This document shows positions 52,381 through 60,649 of a DNA stretch of 64,000 nucleotides, piece after piece. The stretch lies in NCBI GenBank assembly GCA_041390105.1, contig JAWKQO010000001.1, positions 2,082,795-2,146,794 of the forward strand. The letters are read 5' to 3'. The notes below the pieces were generated by a model. It was not told the origin of the DNA. It did not search any database and was given only the letters and a program-made list of their open reading frames with translations. This DNA comes from Gemmatimonadota bacterium (GTDB lineage Bacteria; Gemmatimonadota; Gemmatimonadetes; Longimicrobiales; Gaopeijiaceae). Every line of letters starts with the position of its first letter. Positions within the stretch are counted from its first letter, which is position 1. The position numbers and the translations under genes were made by a program.

Positions 52381-52869
52381 TCAACCCGCGCTCGGGTCCT
52401 TCCTGGCTGCCCGTTCAACCGTCCCGGCGTACTCGAGCTCCCCCGCCGAGAACCTGCCCTCGATGGACAGCGCACCCTCGAGTCCGTCACCGAACACCAT
52501 TCTCCCGTCCACCTGGCCCCCGCTTCGCACAGCGGCGGTGTAGACGAAGCTCCCCGAGGCGGTTTCCTGGCCGAGGCTTCCTTCGAAGGTGCCGTGTGCG
52601 ATCCACGTCTCCTCGTAGGTTCCCGCCGGCGAACCACACGGCCCTTGCACGAGGATCCGGAAGTCGATCTCCATGCGGCCCGCCAGATCGCCCCGGACTT
52701 CGTAGCCCTGGGTGAGATCCACGATGCAGGTCGGACCGGCAGCGACTCTCACGGGCGCTTCGAGCGGGGGACCAACGGGGGCAAGCGTCCCCGAAAGATC
52801 CACCCGGTCTCCACGCGTTCCGACCCAAGGCGCCATGAGAAGAGTCAAGAGAATCAGCGGGTCTTTCAC
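52381..52869 (-). CDS. Hypothetical secreted protein
   Basis: A 162-aa protein with an N-terminal hydrophobic segment (LILLTLLMAPWVG) and a beta-rich body, with two cysteines (TCIVDL, GPCGSP). The periodic GTFEGSL, GSFVYTAAV, GQVDGRMVFG and GALSIEGRF look like a small beta-barrel. I do not recognise the family with confidence. GTG start at 52869 with GGAGG upstream. It is the first unit of the cassette-like region. Confidence 0.55.
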   Translation of the reverse strand: MKDPLILLTLLMAPWVGTRGDRVDLSGTLAPVGPPLEAPVRVAAGPTCIVDLTQGYEVRGDLAGRMEIDFRILVQGPCGSPAGTYEETWIAHGTFEGSLGQETASGSFVYTAAVRSGGQVDGRMVFGDGLEGALSIEGRFSAGELEYAGTVERAARKDPSAG

Positions 52870-52944
52870 CTCACGCTCCCTCCGGAGGATCGTGGCCGTG
52901 AGCGAGGACGGCGCGGGGCTGCCCACTCGCCCGGCGACTCACGC

Positions 52945-53000
52945 ATCTGGAGCACGCTACGCCCGCACCACCTTAGCCGCCAGGCTCGGTAGCCTCGCGG
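52945..53000 (+). repeat. Degenerate copy of the attC-like repeat (copy A)
   Basis: The stretch CTACGCCCG...CCTTAGCCGCCAGG resembles the core of the repeat family found between later genes (consensus CTAGCCGCCAGGGAC). The flanking arms are not preserved. It lies between the gene at 52381 and the dehydrogenase gene. Confidence 0.4.
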
Positions 53001-53103
53001 GCCGCTCCGCATCCACGCGGCTCGCTGCTGGACAGATCGTTCTCGCGAGGAATATCGTCTGGCGCGTGCCTCCGAAGTGACGGATGACCCTCCGCGTAGA
53101 TCG

Positions 53104-54105
53104 ATGCCCATGAACACGATGAGAGCGGTGGTGTTGGACGCGCCCGGCGCCGCGTCCAGCCTGAGGATCGAGCGACGTCCCATCCCCGAGCCGGAACCGG
53201 GGTGGGTGTTGATTCGCGTCCACGCGTTCGGACTCAACCGCTCCGAGCTGCACACACGCTTGGGTCTGGCCCAGGGCGTCACCTTTCCGCGGGTACTCGG
53301 AATCGAGGCCACGGGCGTCGTGGCCAGCGCGCCCGGTGGGGAGTTCGCACCGGGTCAGCAGGTGATGACGATGATGGGAGGGATGGGACGTGTCTTCGAC
53401 GGTGGGTACGCCGAATACACACGGGTTCCCGCCACACAGGTGATCCCGTTCCACAGCTCCCTGGAGTGGAGTGTGCTCGGTGCCATTCCGGAAATGCTGC
53501 AGACCGCCTACGGATCACTGACCGTGGGTCTGGACATCCAAGCGGGCCAGTCGATCCTGATTCGGGGGGGCACGTCCTCGGTCGGGATGGCCGCCGCGAT
53601 CCTGGCCAAGCGCAGGGGGCTGACCGTGTTCTCCACCACGCGCACCGAGTCCAAGCTGGAAGCCCTCCGGGACATTGGCGTCGACCATCCACTCATCGAT
53701 GACGGAGACGTGTCCTCCCAGGTCCGCCACCACCTCGAGGAGGGCGTCCACGCCGCCCTGGAACTGGTGGGGACTCCGACGCTGCCCGACACGCTCCGGG
53801 CGACGCGCGTGCACGGAGTGGTGTGCTTCACGGGGATGCTCAGCAACCAGTGGACGATCCGGGACTTCTACCCGATCGAGTACCTGCCCAGGGGAGTTCG
53901 CCTCACCGCGTACGGAGGTGGAGCACACGACCTTCCCCCTGCCGTGCTCGCCGAATTCCTGGACGCCGTCGAGCGCGGCGAGGCCACGGTGCCCATCGCG
54001 AAGATCTTCGAGCTGGACCAGATCGCCGAAGCACACCAGACCATGGAAGACGGCACGGTCGCGGGCAAGCTGGTCGTGGTGAATCGCCACACGATGGATG
54101 GGTAG
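53104..54105 (+). CDS. MDR-family NADPH:quinone reductase / zinc-independent alcohol dehydrogenase
   Basis: A 333-aa medium-chain dehydrogenase/reductase. GROES-like N-terminal domain (VLIRVHAFGLNRSELHTRLG, FPRVLGIEATGVV), then a Rossmann domain with the nucleotide site IRGGTSSVGMAAAILAKRRG and terminal GKLVVVN. No catalytic or structural zinc cysteines are present, so it belongs with quinone oxidoreductase-type enzymes. Start is uncertain between ATGs at 53104, 53110 and 53119. It is the only plus-strand gene in the cassette-like region. Confidence 0.87.
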   Translation: MPMNTMRAVVLDAPGAASSLRIERRPIPEPEPGWVLIRVHAFGLNRSELHTRLGLAQGVTFPRVLGIEATGVVASAPGGEFAPGQQVMTMMGGMGRVFDGGYAEYTRVPATQVIPFHSSLEWSVLGAIPEMLQTAYGSLTVGLDIQAGQSILIRGGTSSVGMAAAILAKRRGLTVFSTTRTESKLEALRDIGVDHPLIDDGDVSSQVRHHLEEGVHAALELVGTPTLPDTLRATRVHGVVCFTGMLSNQWTIRDFYPIEYLPRGVRLTAYGGGAHDLPPAVLAEFLDAVERGEATVPIAKIFELDQIAEAHQTMEDGTVAGKLVVVNRHTMDG

Positions 54106-54159
54106 GTGGCCCGGGTCGCAGGACCGCGGTCACGCATACAGGCACGGGGGGACACTGTT

Positions 54160-54215
54160 GCATCTGGTCCTCCCTGTACGCCCGCTAGCCTAGACGCCCC
54201 CCAAGACGGCGTCGG
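54160..54215 (+). repeat. Degenerate copy of the attC-like repeat (copy B)
   Basis: CTGGTC...TACGCCCG...AGCCTAGACGCC is clearly related to the core CTGGTCACCCTACGCCC...AGCCTAGCCGCC of the intact copy at 63779. It lies between the dehydrogenase and VOC genes. Confidence 0.45.
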
Positions 54216-54259
54216 GGCCATTGGCCGCAGCGCGTCGAATACTCCACACCCCAACGTGG

Positions 54260-54622
54260 TCAGCGCGCCTGTACTACACAGAAGAGGTTGCCGTCTGGAT
54301 CTTCGAGGACCACGTAGTCGGCGCCCTCGGCATACCGCCAGGGGTATCTCTTGGCGCCAAGCTCGAGGAGTCGTCCCACTTCGGCTTCCTGATCGGCGGT
54401 GTACAGGTCGAGATGCATCCAGCTGCGCGCCGCTCGCGGCACTTCACGCGCCTGCAAGGAAAGGTGGGGACGATTCCCCTCTGGAGGCCGAAGCACAACC
54501 CATCCTCCGTCGAGCGGCCGGTCTGGAGTGTATCCGAGCGCTTCACTCCAAAAAGCCACCATGCGCTGGAATTCGTGACAGTGGATCACGATGGAACCGA
54601 TTCGGACTTGCTGGCTCGTCAT
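54260..54622 (-). CDS. VOC-family (glyoxalase-like) protein
   Basis: A 120-aa VOC-fold protein: IGSIVIHCHEFQRMVAFWSEALGY, WMHLDLYTADQEAEVGRLLELGA and YVVLEDPDGNLFCVV. Metal residues H and E are plausible at the usual strands. Function unknown. ATG at 54622 overlaps the stop of the DHFR-like gene (ATGA). Confidence 0.85.
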   Translation of the reverse strand: MTSQQVRIGSIVIHCHEFQRMVAFWSEALGYTPDRPLDGGWVVLRPPEGNRPHLSLQAREVPRAARSWMHLDLYTADQEAEVGRLLELGAKRYPWRYAEGADYVVLEDPDGNLFCVVQAR

Positions 54623-55314
54623 TCGGAACCTCGCTGCACTGGATCGCCGTACCCGTGACGGACTGTCGGCTGCCCCCACAGGCGCACATAGCGCAGGTGC
54701 GTGGCGTCCGGGGCATCGAATACCCTGTCGATCTGATAGCTCGGCAAGGCATCGTGGAGGTTCTCGAACAAGCGCCGGCCACCGGCGAACATGACTGGCG
54801 CCAGCGCAATCTCGAGCTCGTCGATGGCTCCCATGTTCAAGTATTGCTGTATCACGTCCGCTCCACCCGAGATACGAATGTCGCGATCGCCAGCAGACTC
54901 CCGAGCCAACTCCAGAGCGCGCTCGGCTCCGTCGTTGACGAAGAAGAATGTGGTGCCACCTGGACGGGCCCAGGGCTCACGTCGCTCGTGTGTGAGAACG
55001 TACACAGGAGTGCGGAACGGAGCCTCCTCTGGCCAGCTCCGTTCGCCCTGCTCGAACATCCGCTTGCCCATGATATTGGCACCGCAACGCTCCATGGTGC
55101 GCCGGAGCATATCGTTGACGGGGCCCGTCTCACCGCCCGGCCCGAACTTGAGGATCTCGCGAAAGTACTCCTGCTTGAGGACCCAGCTCATCAGCGTGCC
55201 CCACTTGGCACCCCAGTTCTGGTACTCAGGGTCTTCCCAATGCTCGACGGACATGCCTACGGGTGCCATGTAGCCGTCGAGACTTAGGCCGATGTTCACG
55301 AATACCGTGCTCAT
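54619..55314 (-). CDS. Dihydrofolate-reductase-fold protein
   Basis: A 231-aa RibD_C/DHFR-fold protein: VFVNIGLSLDGYMAPVG, CGANIMGKRMFEQGE, VYVLTHERREPW, DIRISGGADVIQQYLNMGAIDELEIALAPVMFAGGRRLFENL. Distinct from the shorter one at 48300. It forms a two-gene unit with the VOC gene by ATGA overlap. Confidence 0.85.
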   Translation of the reverse strand: MSTVFVNIGLSLDGYMAPVGMSVEHWEDPEYQNWGAKWGTLMSWVLKQEYFREILKFGPGGETGPVNDMLRRTMERCGANIMGKRMFEQGERSWPEEAPFRTPVYVLTHERREPWARPGGTTFFFVNDGAERALELARESAGDRDIRISGGADVIQQYLNMGAIDELEIALAPVMFAGGRRLFENLHDALPSYQIDRVFDAPDATHLRYVRLWGQPTVRHGYGDPVQRGSE

Positions 55315-55394
55315 GACTCCTCTTTCGCGGTTCTTGGGGTCGGTTCAGCGAGTACCCAACGTGGCGGCGGCTTGGCCTACGACCCCCGGACCCA

Positions 55395-56621
55395 TCACCG
55401 TCCGCCCGGAAGTTCAGAGCCTTCGACCCGGTAGGCTACCACGTACTCCACGCCTACCTGGTCACGCTCCACTCCGACGACGTGACGCGGGCCCACCTGC
55501 ATCACTTCGAGTCCAGGGGGCGTGGTGATCCTGGCCAGCACACGCCCCGTCGCGTCATGGACCGTCCACCGCTGGCTCTCCTCGGCCTCCCACTCCTGCC
55601 GATAGTCACGCACCCAGACTCGACGAGCCACCGCATCCGTGAGCATCCGGTCGAACGGCGACGTACTTCGCTCCTCCGGCACGACACCGAGCAGGCCCGC
55701 CGCGCCAGCGCGGGCCAGCCTCTCGGGTACCCCTCTCGCCATCGCCAACGCGGCGGCGCCAGCCTCGTACTCCCCCTTCAGGGCCAGCGACAGGGGCCCC
55801 CGCATCACATCCGTGCGGCGGACGGTCCGGTGCCGAGAGCCGTCAAGGCCGAGGAATACCAGTTCGAGGCCACCGTCCTCGACCATCACGACCTGATCCG
55901 CCACTGCGCCGACCAGCGTGGCGCTCCCGAACGGCAAACCGAACTGCCGCGTGGCGGTCGGCCTTCCCTCCACGTACGACACCCAGGTCACGGCGTCTCG
56001 GCCCGGAGCGTAGAGGACCGTATCCACGGCCGCCCGGAGCGTGTCGACGACCAGGACCGCGACCGAGTCGCGGGTGAGGTTGTATTCCAGACCGCCCAGG
56101 TTGACTACCGGCCGCTCCTCCGCGACCACCAGGCGGCCACCATCCATCGGCGCCAGGCTCACCGCTCCCACCAGATCCATGCGCAGCGTACGCCGGGCCG
56201 AGCCCTCCGCTCCGAACCAGGTCAACCGCTGGTTTTGGGGGTCGTAGAGGACTACCGCATCCTCAGGTGTCACCGCTCCACTGGTGACCCACAGGAGTTC
56301 ACCAGGGCCCTCACCGGCGCCTCCGGCCCGCAGCGCGAATCGTCCATCCGCGCTGAACCACCGAACCTCGGACGACCCACCATCCACGACCACGATGCGA
56401 CCATCGGATAGCCGGGCAGCATAGGCGACGCGCGACAGCTCGTACTCCGTCGGGCCGTTCACAGCCCCGATGCGCACCACCGGAACCGCAGACAACGACC
56501 ATTCAGGGAAGGGTGGCGATACCTCGGTAACCGCGGTGCCGGGCCGGTCTCCGTCATCCACGCTCCCGCCACCACAGGCTAAGGCGAGGAGGACGAGCAG
56601 CAGGGTCGAGATCCTTCGCAC
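55395..56621 (-). CDS. Beta-propeller lipoprotein (copy 1)
   Basis: A 408-aa lipoprotein with lipobox LALAC (C16). The body is a six-bladed NHL/6-bladed propeller type, with repeated strand patterns such as AARLSDGRIVVVDGGSSEVRWF, GGAGEGPGELLW and LVVAEERPVV. A GPGE motif after a glycine-rich loop is typical of this class. It is about three-quarters identical to the propeller at 62546-63751 by eye. Start GTG at 56621. It has its own unit flanked by repeat copies. Confidence 0.8.
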   Translation of the reverse strand: MRRISTLLLVLLALACGGGSVDDGDRPGTAVTEVSPPFPEWSLSAVPVVRIGAVNGPTEYELSRVAYAARLSDGRIVVVDGGSSEVRWFSADGRFALRAGGAGEGPGELLWVTSGAVTPEDAVVLYDPQNQRLTWFGAEGSARRTLRMDLVGAVSLAPMDGGRLVVAEERPVVNLGGLEYNLTRDSVAVLVVDTLRAAVDTVLYAPGRDAVTWVSYVEGRPTATRQFGLPFGSATLVGAVADQVVMVEDGGLELVFLGLDGSRHRTVRRTDVMRGPLSLALKGEYEAGAAALAMARGVPERLARAGAAGLLGVVPEERSTSPFDRMLTDAVARRVWVRDYRQEWEAEESQRWTVHDATGRVLARITTPPGLEVMQVGPRHVVGVERDQVGVEYVVAYRVEGSELPGGR

Positions 56622-56645
56622 GGCGGGGTCCAGGCTACATGGTGG

Positions 56646-56740
56646 CAGACGGTTTCAGGGAGATCGGGCACAGCGATCCGGCTTCTCCCTGCTGTTACCC
56701 TACGACCCCGGCCACCTTAGGCGCCAGGGGCCGTCGACCC
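56646..56740 (+). repeat. Partly preserved copy of the attC-like repeat (copy D)
   Basis: Begins CAGACGGTTTCAGGG (compare CAGATAACGTTTCGGGG of the intact copy), keeps CGGCTTCTCCCTG and the core GTTACCCTACGACCCC...CCTTAGGCGCCAGGGG. The far arm is missing; the SRPBCC stop follows at 56745. Confidence 0.5.
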
Positions 56741-56744
56741 TCAT

Positions 56745-57242
56745 TCACCGAGTGGCCTCCCCAAGATGGTCCGCCAAGCTCTGCATCTCCGCATCCACCA
56801 TGCCGGCAAGCATATCGGGCGCGACGCCCGGTGCCATGCGTACGCTGCGTACCGCTGTCAGCAGAGTTGTCCCGTTGGCAGAGGGCTCCACATCGAGCAC
56901 CGCATCGTACTCGAGCACCCCGAGAGCCGGTTCCAGAGCCCGATACCGAAGCCGGTAGCGATCGGAGGCACCGTCGCTCGTCAGCTCGTAGACCTCTTCC
57001 TTGAGGACCACGTCCGCGACGGTGAACTCGAAGGTCGCTGGAGCAAGGCCTGGTCCGCCCGTCAGCCAACGAAACCCACTCGCCATCCCGGACAGACCTA
57101 CGTCCACGAAGCGTTCAAAATCACTCAACACCGCCCAGAGCTGGGACGGTGCGCAGTCCAGTGTATCCGTGGCCACGATGTCGTAGCGCTCACCGCCCTT
57201 GTCCGACACAACCGTCCGCCCTGCGCCCTTCTCCGCTGCCAT
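56745..57242 (-). CDS. SRPBCC-family protein
   Basis: A 165-aa START-like protein: DIVATDTLDCAPSQLWAVLSDFERFVDVG, FTVADVVLKEEVYELTSDGASDRYRLRYRALEP and GTTLLTAVRSVRMAPGVAPDMLAGMVDAEMQSLADHL. It resembles ligand-binding polyketide-cyclase/dehydrase-like members. ATG at 57242 follows GAGGAGG closely. Single-gene unit between repeat copies. Confidence 0.82.
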   Translation of the reverse strand: MAAEKGAGRTVVSDKGGERYDIVATDTLDCAPSQLWAVLSDFERFVDVGLSGMASGFRWLTGGPGLAPATFEFTVADVVLKEEVYELTSDGASDRYRLRYRALEPALGVLEYDAVLDVEPSANGTTLLTAVRSVRMAPGVAPDMLAGMVDAEMQSLADHLGEATR

Positions 57243-57362
57243 GGCTCCTCCTCGGTCGGCGCCTCCACGCGAGTGATCACCTACGGTTGGGACCGTCGCG
57301 CCCTGCACCGGTACTTCTCCCGCTCAGTGGCCGGCTGGGGCAGAACGGTAGGAGCCTGGGGT

Positions 57363-57752
57363 CTACCGTAGCCGCTCCAGCCGCCCCTTTCGCTTCACGA
57401 TGTTCTTGTAGTCCCACTGGATCGACTCGGCCTGCTTCAGCCATCGCTGAAGCTGCTTCGCGTCAACGTCCTCTCGGCTGGTATAGCGTGCCTCGGCCGC
57501 CTTGAACTTCCCCTCCGGAGCCAGTCCAGGCTCGTCGAACGACTGGCCACTCCAGAAGAGGAGACGGACGCAGCTCTTCAGCTTGCTATAGCCCACGATC
57601 GGATTCCCGTCCAGGAACCACACTGGATGTCGATGCCAGATCTTGTTCTCTGCCTGCGGGAGTCCCCGGTCGATCTCTGCGGCAAGCGCGTTGCACACTG
57701 CAGCTACTTCGGGCTCCTGAGAGGCATTGTATGTCTTCACGTCCGGATGCAT
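57363..57752 (-). CDS. DUF1801 domain protein
   Basis: A 129-aa DUF1801-fold protein: VAAVCNALAAEIDRGLPQAENKIWHRHPVWFLDGNPIVGYSKLKSCVRLLFWSGQSF and a lysine/arginine-rich C-terminus (WDYKNIVKRKGRLERL). Unrelated in detail to the DUF1801 protein at 26783. ATG at 57752, 73 nt after the end of a repeat copy. Single-gene unit. Confidence 0.82.
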   Translation of the reverse strand: MHPDVKTYNASQEPEVAAVCNALAAEIDRGLPQAENKIWHRHPVWFLDGNPIVGYSKLKSCVRLLFWSGQSFDEPGLAPEGKFKAAEARYTSREDVDAKQLQRWLKQAESIQWDYKNIVKRKGRLERLR

Positions 57753-57824
57753 CCGCGTCCTCACGATCCTGTGGCATACGTGGCGGCCCTGGCCCCAAGG
57801 CTCCGCCGGCGGGGGAGCAAATCT

Positions 57825-57935
57825 CAGATGACGTCCCGGGGCGTCCAAACGGGCCGACTGCGTCCGCCCTCGGTCACCCTACGCTCGGGACTCCCTTCGG
57901 CGCCAGGGAAGCCGCCCTGGATGCGGCGGCAGACC
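57825..57935 (+). repeat. Partly preserved copy of the attC-like repeat (copy E)
   Basis: CAGATGACGTCCCGGGGCGTCC corresponds to CAGATAACGTTTCGGGGTTTCC of the intact copy at 63779, and the core GGTCACCCTACGCTCGGGA...GGCGCCAGGG follows at the right spacing. The opposite arm is degenerate. Confidence 0.5.
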
Positions 57936-57940
57936 GCTCG

Positions 57941-58390
57941 CTACCCGTCTGAGAAGAGGACCACCCAACACGTGTCCCACCCCTTTCGCCGGATCGCCTC
58001 GAGGCGATGGGTCCCGTCACACACCATCCATCGTCCGGCCACGCGCTCCACCACAAGCGGCGGCAGGCTCTCCGTGGTCTCCAGCGTCCGCTCTATCGCT
58101 TGGACGTGGCGCTCAAAGCTCTCCGCATCCTGCCAGAACTCCATCTCTGGTTCAGGTCCGCACTTCCGCTCCAGGGTCGCTACTCGCATCTCGAGTAGGC
58201 GGTAGGTCCGGGGCGCGAGCAGAAGCCCGTCAGCCAGCCCAAGATTCTCCCATCTTGGCTCGCATCTCAGATACTCCTGCAGCCACTCCTCCAGCTCGCC
58301 TGCGGCGAGGGCTGCACGAGCCCCTTGGACGGAGAAGTCCCTACCGAGATGGCGGTGGAAGTCCTTCGAATAGAACGTTGCATCGTCCAC
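57941..58390 (-). CDS. ParB/Srx-like domain protein
   Basis: A 149-aa protein whose C-terminal part, LPPLVVERVAGRWMVCDGTHRLEAIRRKGWDTCWVVLF, fits the ParB N-terminal (sulfiredoxin-like) fold with its conserved D-G-x-H-R motif. The N-terminal part (EEWLQEYL, LADGLLLAPRTYRLL) is of no known family. ParB-like domains of this size act as CTPase switches, nucleases or kinases. GTG start at 58390, 17 nt after the propeller gene at 58408, so it is the second gene of that unit. Confidence 0.65.
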   Translation of the reverse strand: MDDATFYSKDFHRHLGRDFSVQGARAALAAGELEEWLQEYLRCEPRWENLGLADGLLLAPRTYRLLEMRVATLERKCGPEPEMEFWQDAESFERHVQAIERTLETTESLPPLVVERVAGRWMVCDGTHRLEAIRRKGWDTCWVVLFSDG

Positions 58391-58407
58391 TCAGGCACCT
58401 ACTGACC

Positions 58408-59673
58408 CTACTGCCTCGTCAGAGCGTTCGGCAGCTCGATCCAGGCGACCGAGGCCAGGTCCAGCTCGTCACGCTGCACACCCCATACTCGGCGAGGGGA
58501 GAAGCGCATCGCATCGAAGCGGACCGGAAAGTGCACCTCTTGGATCACGCCGTCAGGTGTGATCCGGAGCCACAGCGCTCCGCCGCTCAAGCCCCCGACC
58601 TCCAAGTCGAGAGGCTGCATCCACATCACTCCGTCGTCGGAGCAGCGGAAGTCTACATAACGGGGGAGGTACGAAGCCAACTCGCTCGGCTGTCCCTGGA
58701 CGCCTTGTACGATCTCATTGACGATCCGAAGGCTGTCTTGGCTCGACAACCTGCTCCCCACCCCGCCCGTGATCTCGGCTTCGCGCAGTGGAAAGATGAC
58801 CCCAGCGAACTCCCTTGGAGTCACCTCGGTCCACTGTGGGGCAGGCAGCTGTACGGATGCCAGCTCGGTCCCGTCTGAAGAGAAGCCGCGGAGTTCGTTC
58901 CGAACCCTGTCATAGACCCGGATCTGATCATCTCCACAGACTGCCCAGAGCCGATACCAGAGGGGGAAGCCTCCTTCCGTAGCTACGAACCCCTCCGCCG
59001 GATTCGCGAGAACCTCCGCCAGGCTCACGATCGTTCGCACGGATCCCGTCTCCAGATCCAGGGCCACGAGATCCGCGCCGAGGATTCCGAGCCGGAACGC
59101 GGTCAGCCCTCCCTCCAGAGATACGTCTGCACGGGCAACGATGACCTCATGGTCGATACGCGCGGTCCTCACCGTCGCACTCATCAGGCTCATCCCTCCA
59201 CGCAAGCTCCCCGCCGGGATGTCTTGCTGCGGGATCGAGATCTCGGCCCACGCATCGGGCCGCGATACGCGGACCAAGTCGTGGCGGAGGAAGTCCAGCA
59301 CCCAGGCCTCATCCTCCCAACCCCCGGTCATGAAGGCAGCGGGCATCCTGAACTCCTCCGGCCCACCGCCCTCCGCGCCGTGGGTTGGAAGCGCCCGGCC
59401 CTGAGCATCGAATCCGACGAAGAAGGGCTCCACCGAATTGAGCACCCACACCGCGCCGGAAGGCAGTACCTCCAGGTCCAGCACCTGGCTCAACTGGTCC
59501 GAGGTACCGAGCACGCGTACGTCCGCTTCGGACACGTACACGGGGCCCTCGTCCTCCGACGGGGATTCGCGCCCGCACGCAGCCGTCGACAGCAGCGGCA
59601 CGATGGCAGCCGCTGAGGCCTGCAGCACCATTGCACACCAGCTCCGGAGTGAGTCATTCCTGGTTCGCGGCAT
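58408..59673 (-). CDS. Beta-propeller lipoprotein (copy 3, divergent)
   Basis: A 421-aa lipoprotein with lipobox STAAC (C32). Blades with ALPTHGAEGGGPEEFRMP, WVLDFLRHDLVRVS and VYDRVRNELRGFSSDG mark it as a six-bladed propeller related to the 55395 and 62546 proteins but much diverged. No catalytic residues. ATG at 59673 follows AAGGAGA. It forms a two-gene unit with the ParB-like gene. Confidence 0.75.
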   Translation of the reverse strand: MPRTRNDSLRSWCAMVLQASAAAIVPLLSTAACGRESPSEDEGPVYVSEADVRVLGTSDQLSQVLDLEVLPSGAVWVLNSVEPFFVGFDAQGRALPTHGAEGGGPEEFRMPAAFMTGGWEDEAWVLDFLRHDLVRVSRPDAWAEISIPQQDIPAGSLRGGMSLMSATVRTARIDHEVIVARADVSLEGGLTAFRLGILGADLVALDLETGSVRTIVSLAEVLANPAEGFVATEGGFPLWYRLWAVCGDDQIRVYDRVRNELRGFSSDGTELASVQLPAPQWTEVTPREFAGVIFPLREAEITGGVGSRLSSQDSLRIVNEIVQGVQGQPSELASYLPRYVDFRCSDDGVMWMQPLDLEVGGLSGGALWLRITPDGVIQEVHFPVRFDAMRFSPRRVWGVQRDELDLASVAWIELPNALTRQ

Positions 59674-59756
59674 GGCGACTCTCCTTCGGGTGTGGGCCGC
59701 GATAGGGCGCTTTTCCGATATGGATGCCTGTTGCGTCATGTAGAGACGAACCGATG

Positions 59757-59785
59757 ACAGATAACGCTTCGGGCTTGTGCAGACA
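59757..59785 (+). repeat. End fragment of the attC-like repeat (copy F)
   Basis: CAGATAACGCTTCGGGCTTGTGC is nearly the same as the CAGATAACGTTTCGGGGTTTCCG end of the intact copy at 63779. Only this end survives; the core and opposite arm are missing and the antitoxin remnant comes directly before it. Confidence 0.4.
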
Positions 59786-59804
59786 TTCAGTCCACGAATC
59801 CCGG

Positions 59805-59987
59805 TCACCCGAGAGCGCGTCGGCGCGCTTCAACATGGGTCACGGTTTTACCGGCGTCCGCTCAACGGACGCCTTCCTCGACCCTGGCGAGGAAGTACAG
59901 GCGTTCCATTGTGTCCTGTACGGTCGCGTCCTCGGGGAGGTCGCGGACGGCGTCGAGGACCCGCTCCTTCGTCTTCGGCTGTGACAT
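59805..59987 (-). pseudogene. Small antitoxin-like gene interrupted by an in-frame TGA
   Basis: From the ATG at 59987 the frame reads MSQPKTKERVLDAVRDLPED and on through MERLYFLARVEEGVR (41 aa) to a TGA at 59864-59862. The same frame continues ADAGKTVTHVEARRRALG to a second TGA at 59807. The joined product matches the length and pattern of small RelB/Phd-type antitoxins (ERLYFLxKIExGLxQADxGxTVxHxE). A single CGA-to-TGA change would explain it. No toxin gene is beside it. The 41-aa form may still be made. Confidence 0.55.
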
Positions 59988-60049
59988 GACGTCGCCCTGA
60001 AAGGGGTGATCGTCGGACACACTGGTGGGCCGAGCCTAGCGCCAGCGAA

Positions 60050-60286
60050 CTACTTTCTGAGTACCCTGGGAAAGCGCTTGGGGTCGTGCCACACCTTGCC
60101 ATCTTTGGCCATGGTCCACGGTGAGCTCACATCCCGAAGCGTCGGAAGTACCTCCACCTCCGAGTCAACAGCCAGCGCTTGGCCAACCCGGCGCCGCAAT
60201 CTCCGATTCGCCAAGCGCTTGTCGCTCTTCTCGCTGTCAGCAGTCGTGATCCCCGCGATCGGGTTCTTCCTCCGAGACCTACTCAT
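60050..60286 (-). CDS. Small basic conserved hypothetical protein
   Basis: A 78-aa protein starting MSRSRRKNPIAGITTADSEK followed by DKRLANRRLRRRV, a pattern I recall from small proteins of unknown function in several bacterial phyla; the C-terminus SPWTMAKDGKVWHDPKRFPRVLR also fits that group. Strongly basic, no membrane segment. ATG at 60286, 50 nt after the end of a repeat copy. Function unknown. Confidence 0.65.
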   Translation of the reverse strand: MSRSRRKNPIAGITTADSEKSDKRLANRRLRRRVGQALAVDSEVEVLPTLRDVSSPWTMAKDGKVWHDPKRFPRVLRK

Positions 60287-60335
60287 CACAAGACATCCGC
60301 TCTTGTCACCATGTACCGATCGAGAGGCCTACGAC

Positions 60336-60425
60336 ACTCAACGTTTCGGGGCTTCCGAACCGGCCCGGCTGCTCCCGTCTTGGGTCACCCTACGACTGGG
60401 CCAGTCTAGCCGCCAGGGACGTCGG
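60336..60425 (+). repeat. Half copy of the attC-like repeat with a perfect RYYYAAC end (copy G)
   Basis: Starts ACTCAAC (perfect RYYYAAC; GTTGAGT, a perfect GTTRRRY, on the other strand), then GTTTCGGGGCTTCCG, AACCGGCCCGG and the core GGTCACCCTACGACTGGGCC...CTAGCCGCCAGGGACG. The opposite arm is missing: hicA runs straight into the core. Confidence 0.6.
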
Positions 60426-60649
60426 CCTGGTTGCAGGGCCCAGGTCCTCGGGGGTTAGGCCCGTCCGCCTTGCGATACGCGCCACATCCGTGGGCCGATC
60501 TCATCGGAGTCATGAAACGCAAAGACGAAGTCGGGCCAATGCTCTCGACTGAGCACCCGGTGCGAGCCGGTCTGCCGCTTCGTCTTCCCGCCGATCCGAT
60601 CCAGCGCTGCCAACTCGCGCTTCGCGCGAGTGCTGGGCCAGGAGCTCAC
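60390..60649 (-). pseudogene. hicA: hicA toxin gene with a one-base frameshift
   Basis: From the GTG at 60649 the frame gives SSWPSTRAKRELAALDRIG, then KRQTGSHRVLSREHWPDFVFAF with the catalytic His, then HDSDEIGPRMW before losing the family pattern and stopping at 60455. In the next frame, from about 60484, the expected HicA end ARIARRTGLTPEDL appears. One missing base (CTG to TG after RM) explains this. The restored frame runs into the repeat copy and stops at 60390. GTGA overlap with hicB. Either the toxin is dead or the base is a sequencing error. Confidence 0.7.

Noticed and set aside
59862..59864. The in-frame TGA as a selenocysteine codon
   Set aside because: The aligned position in the antitoxin family is not cysteine and no SECIS-like hairpin follows; a nonsense change is simpler.
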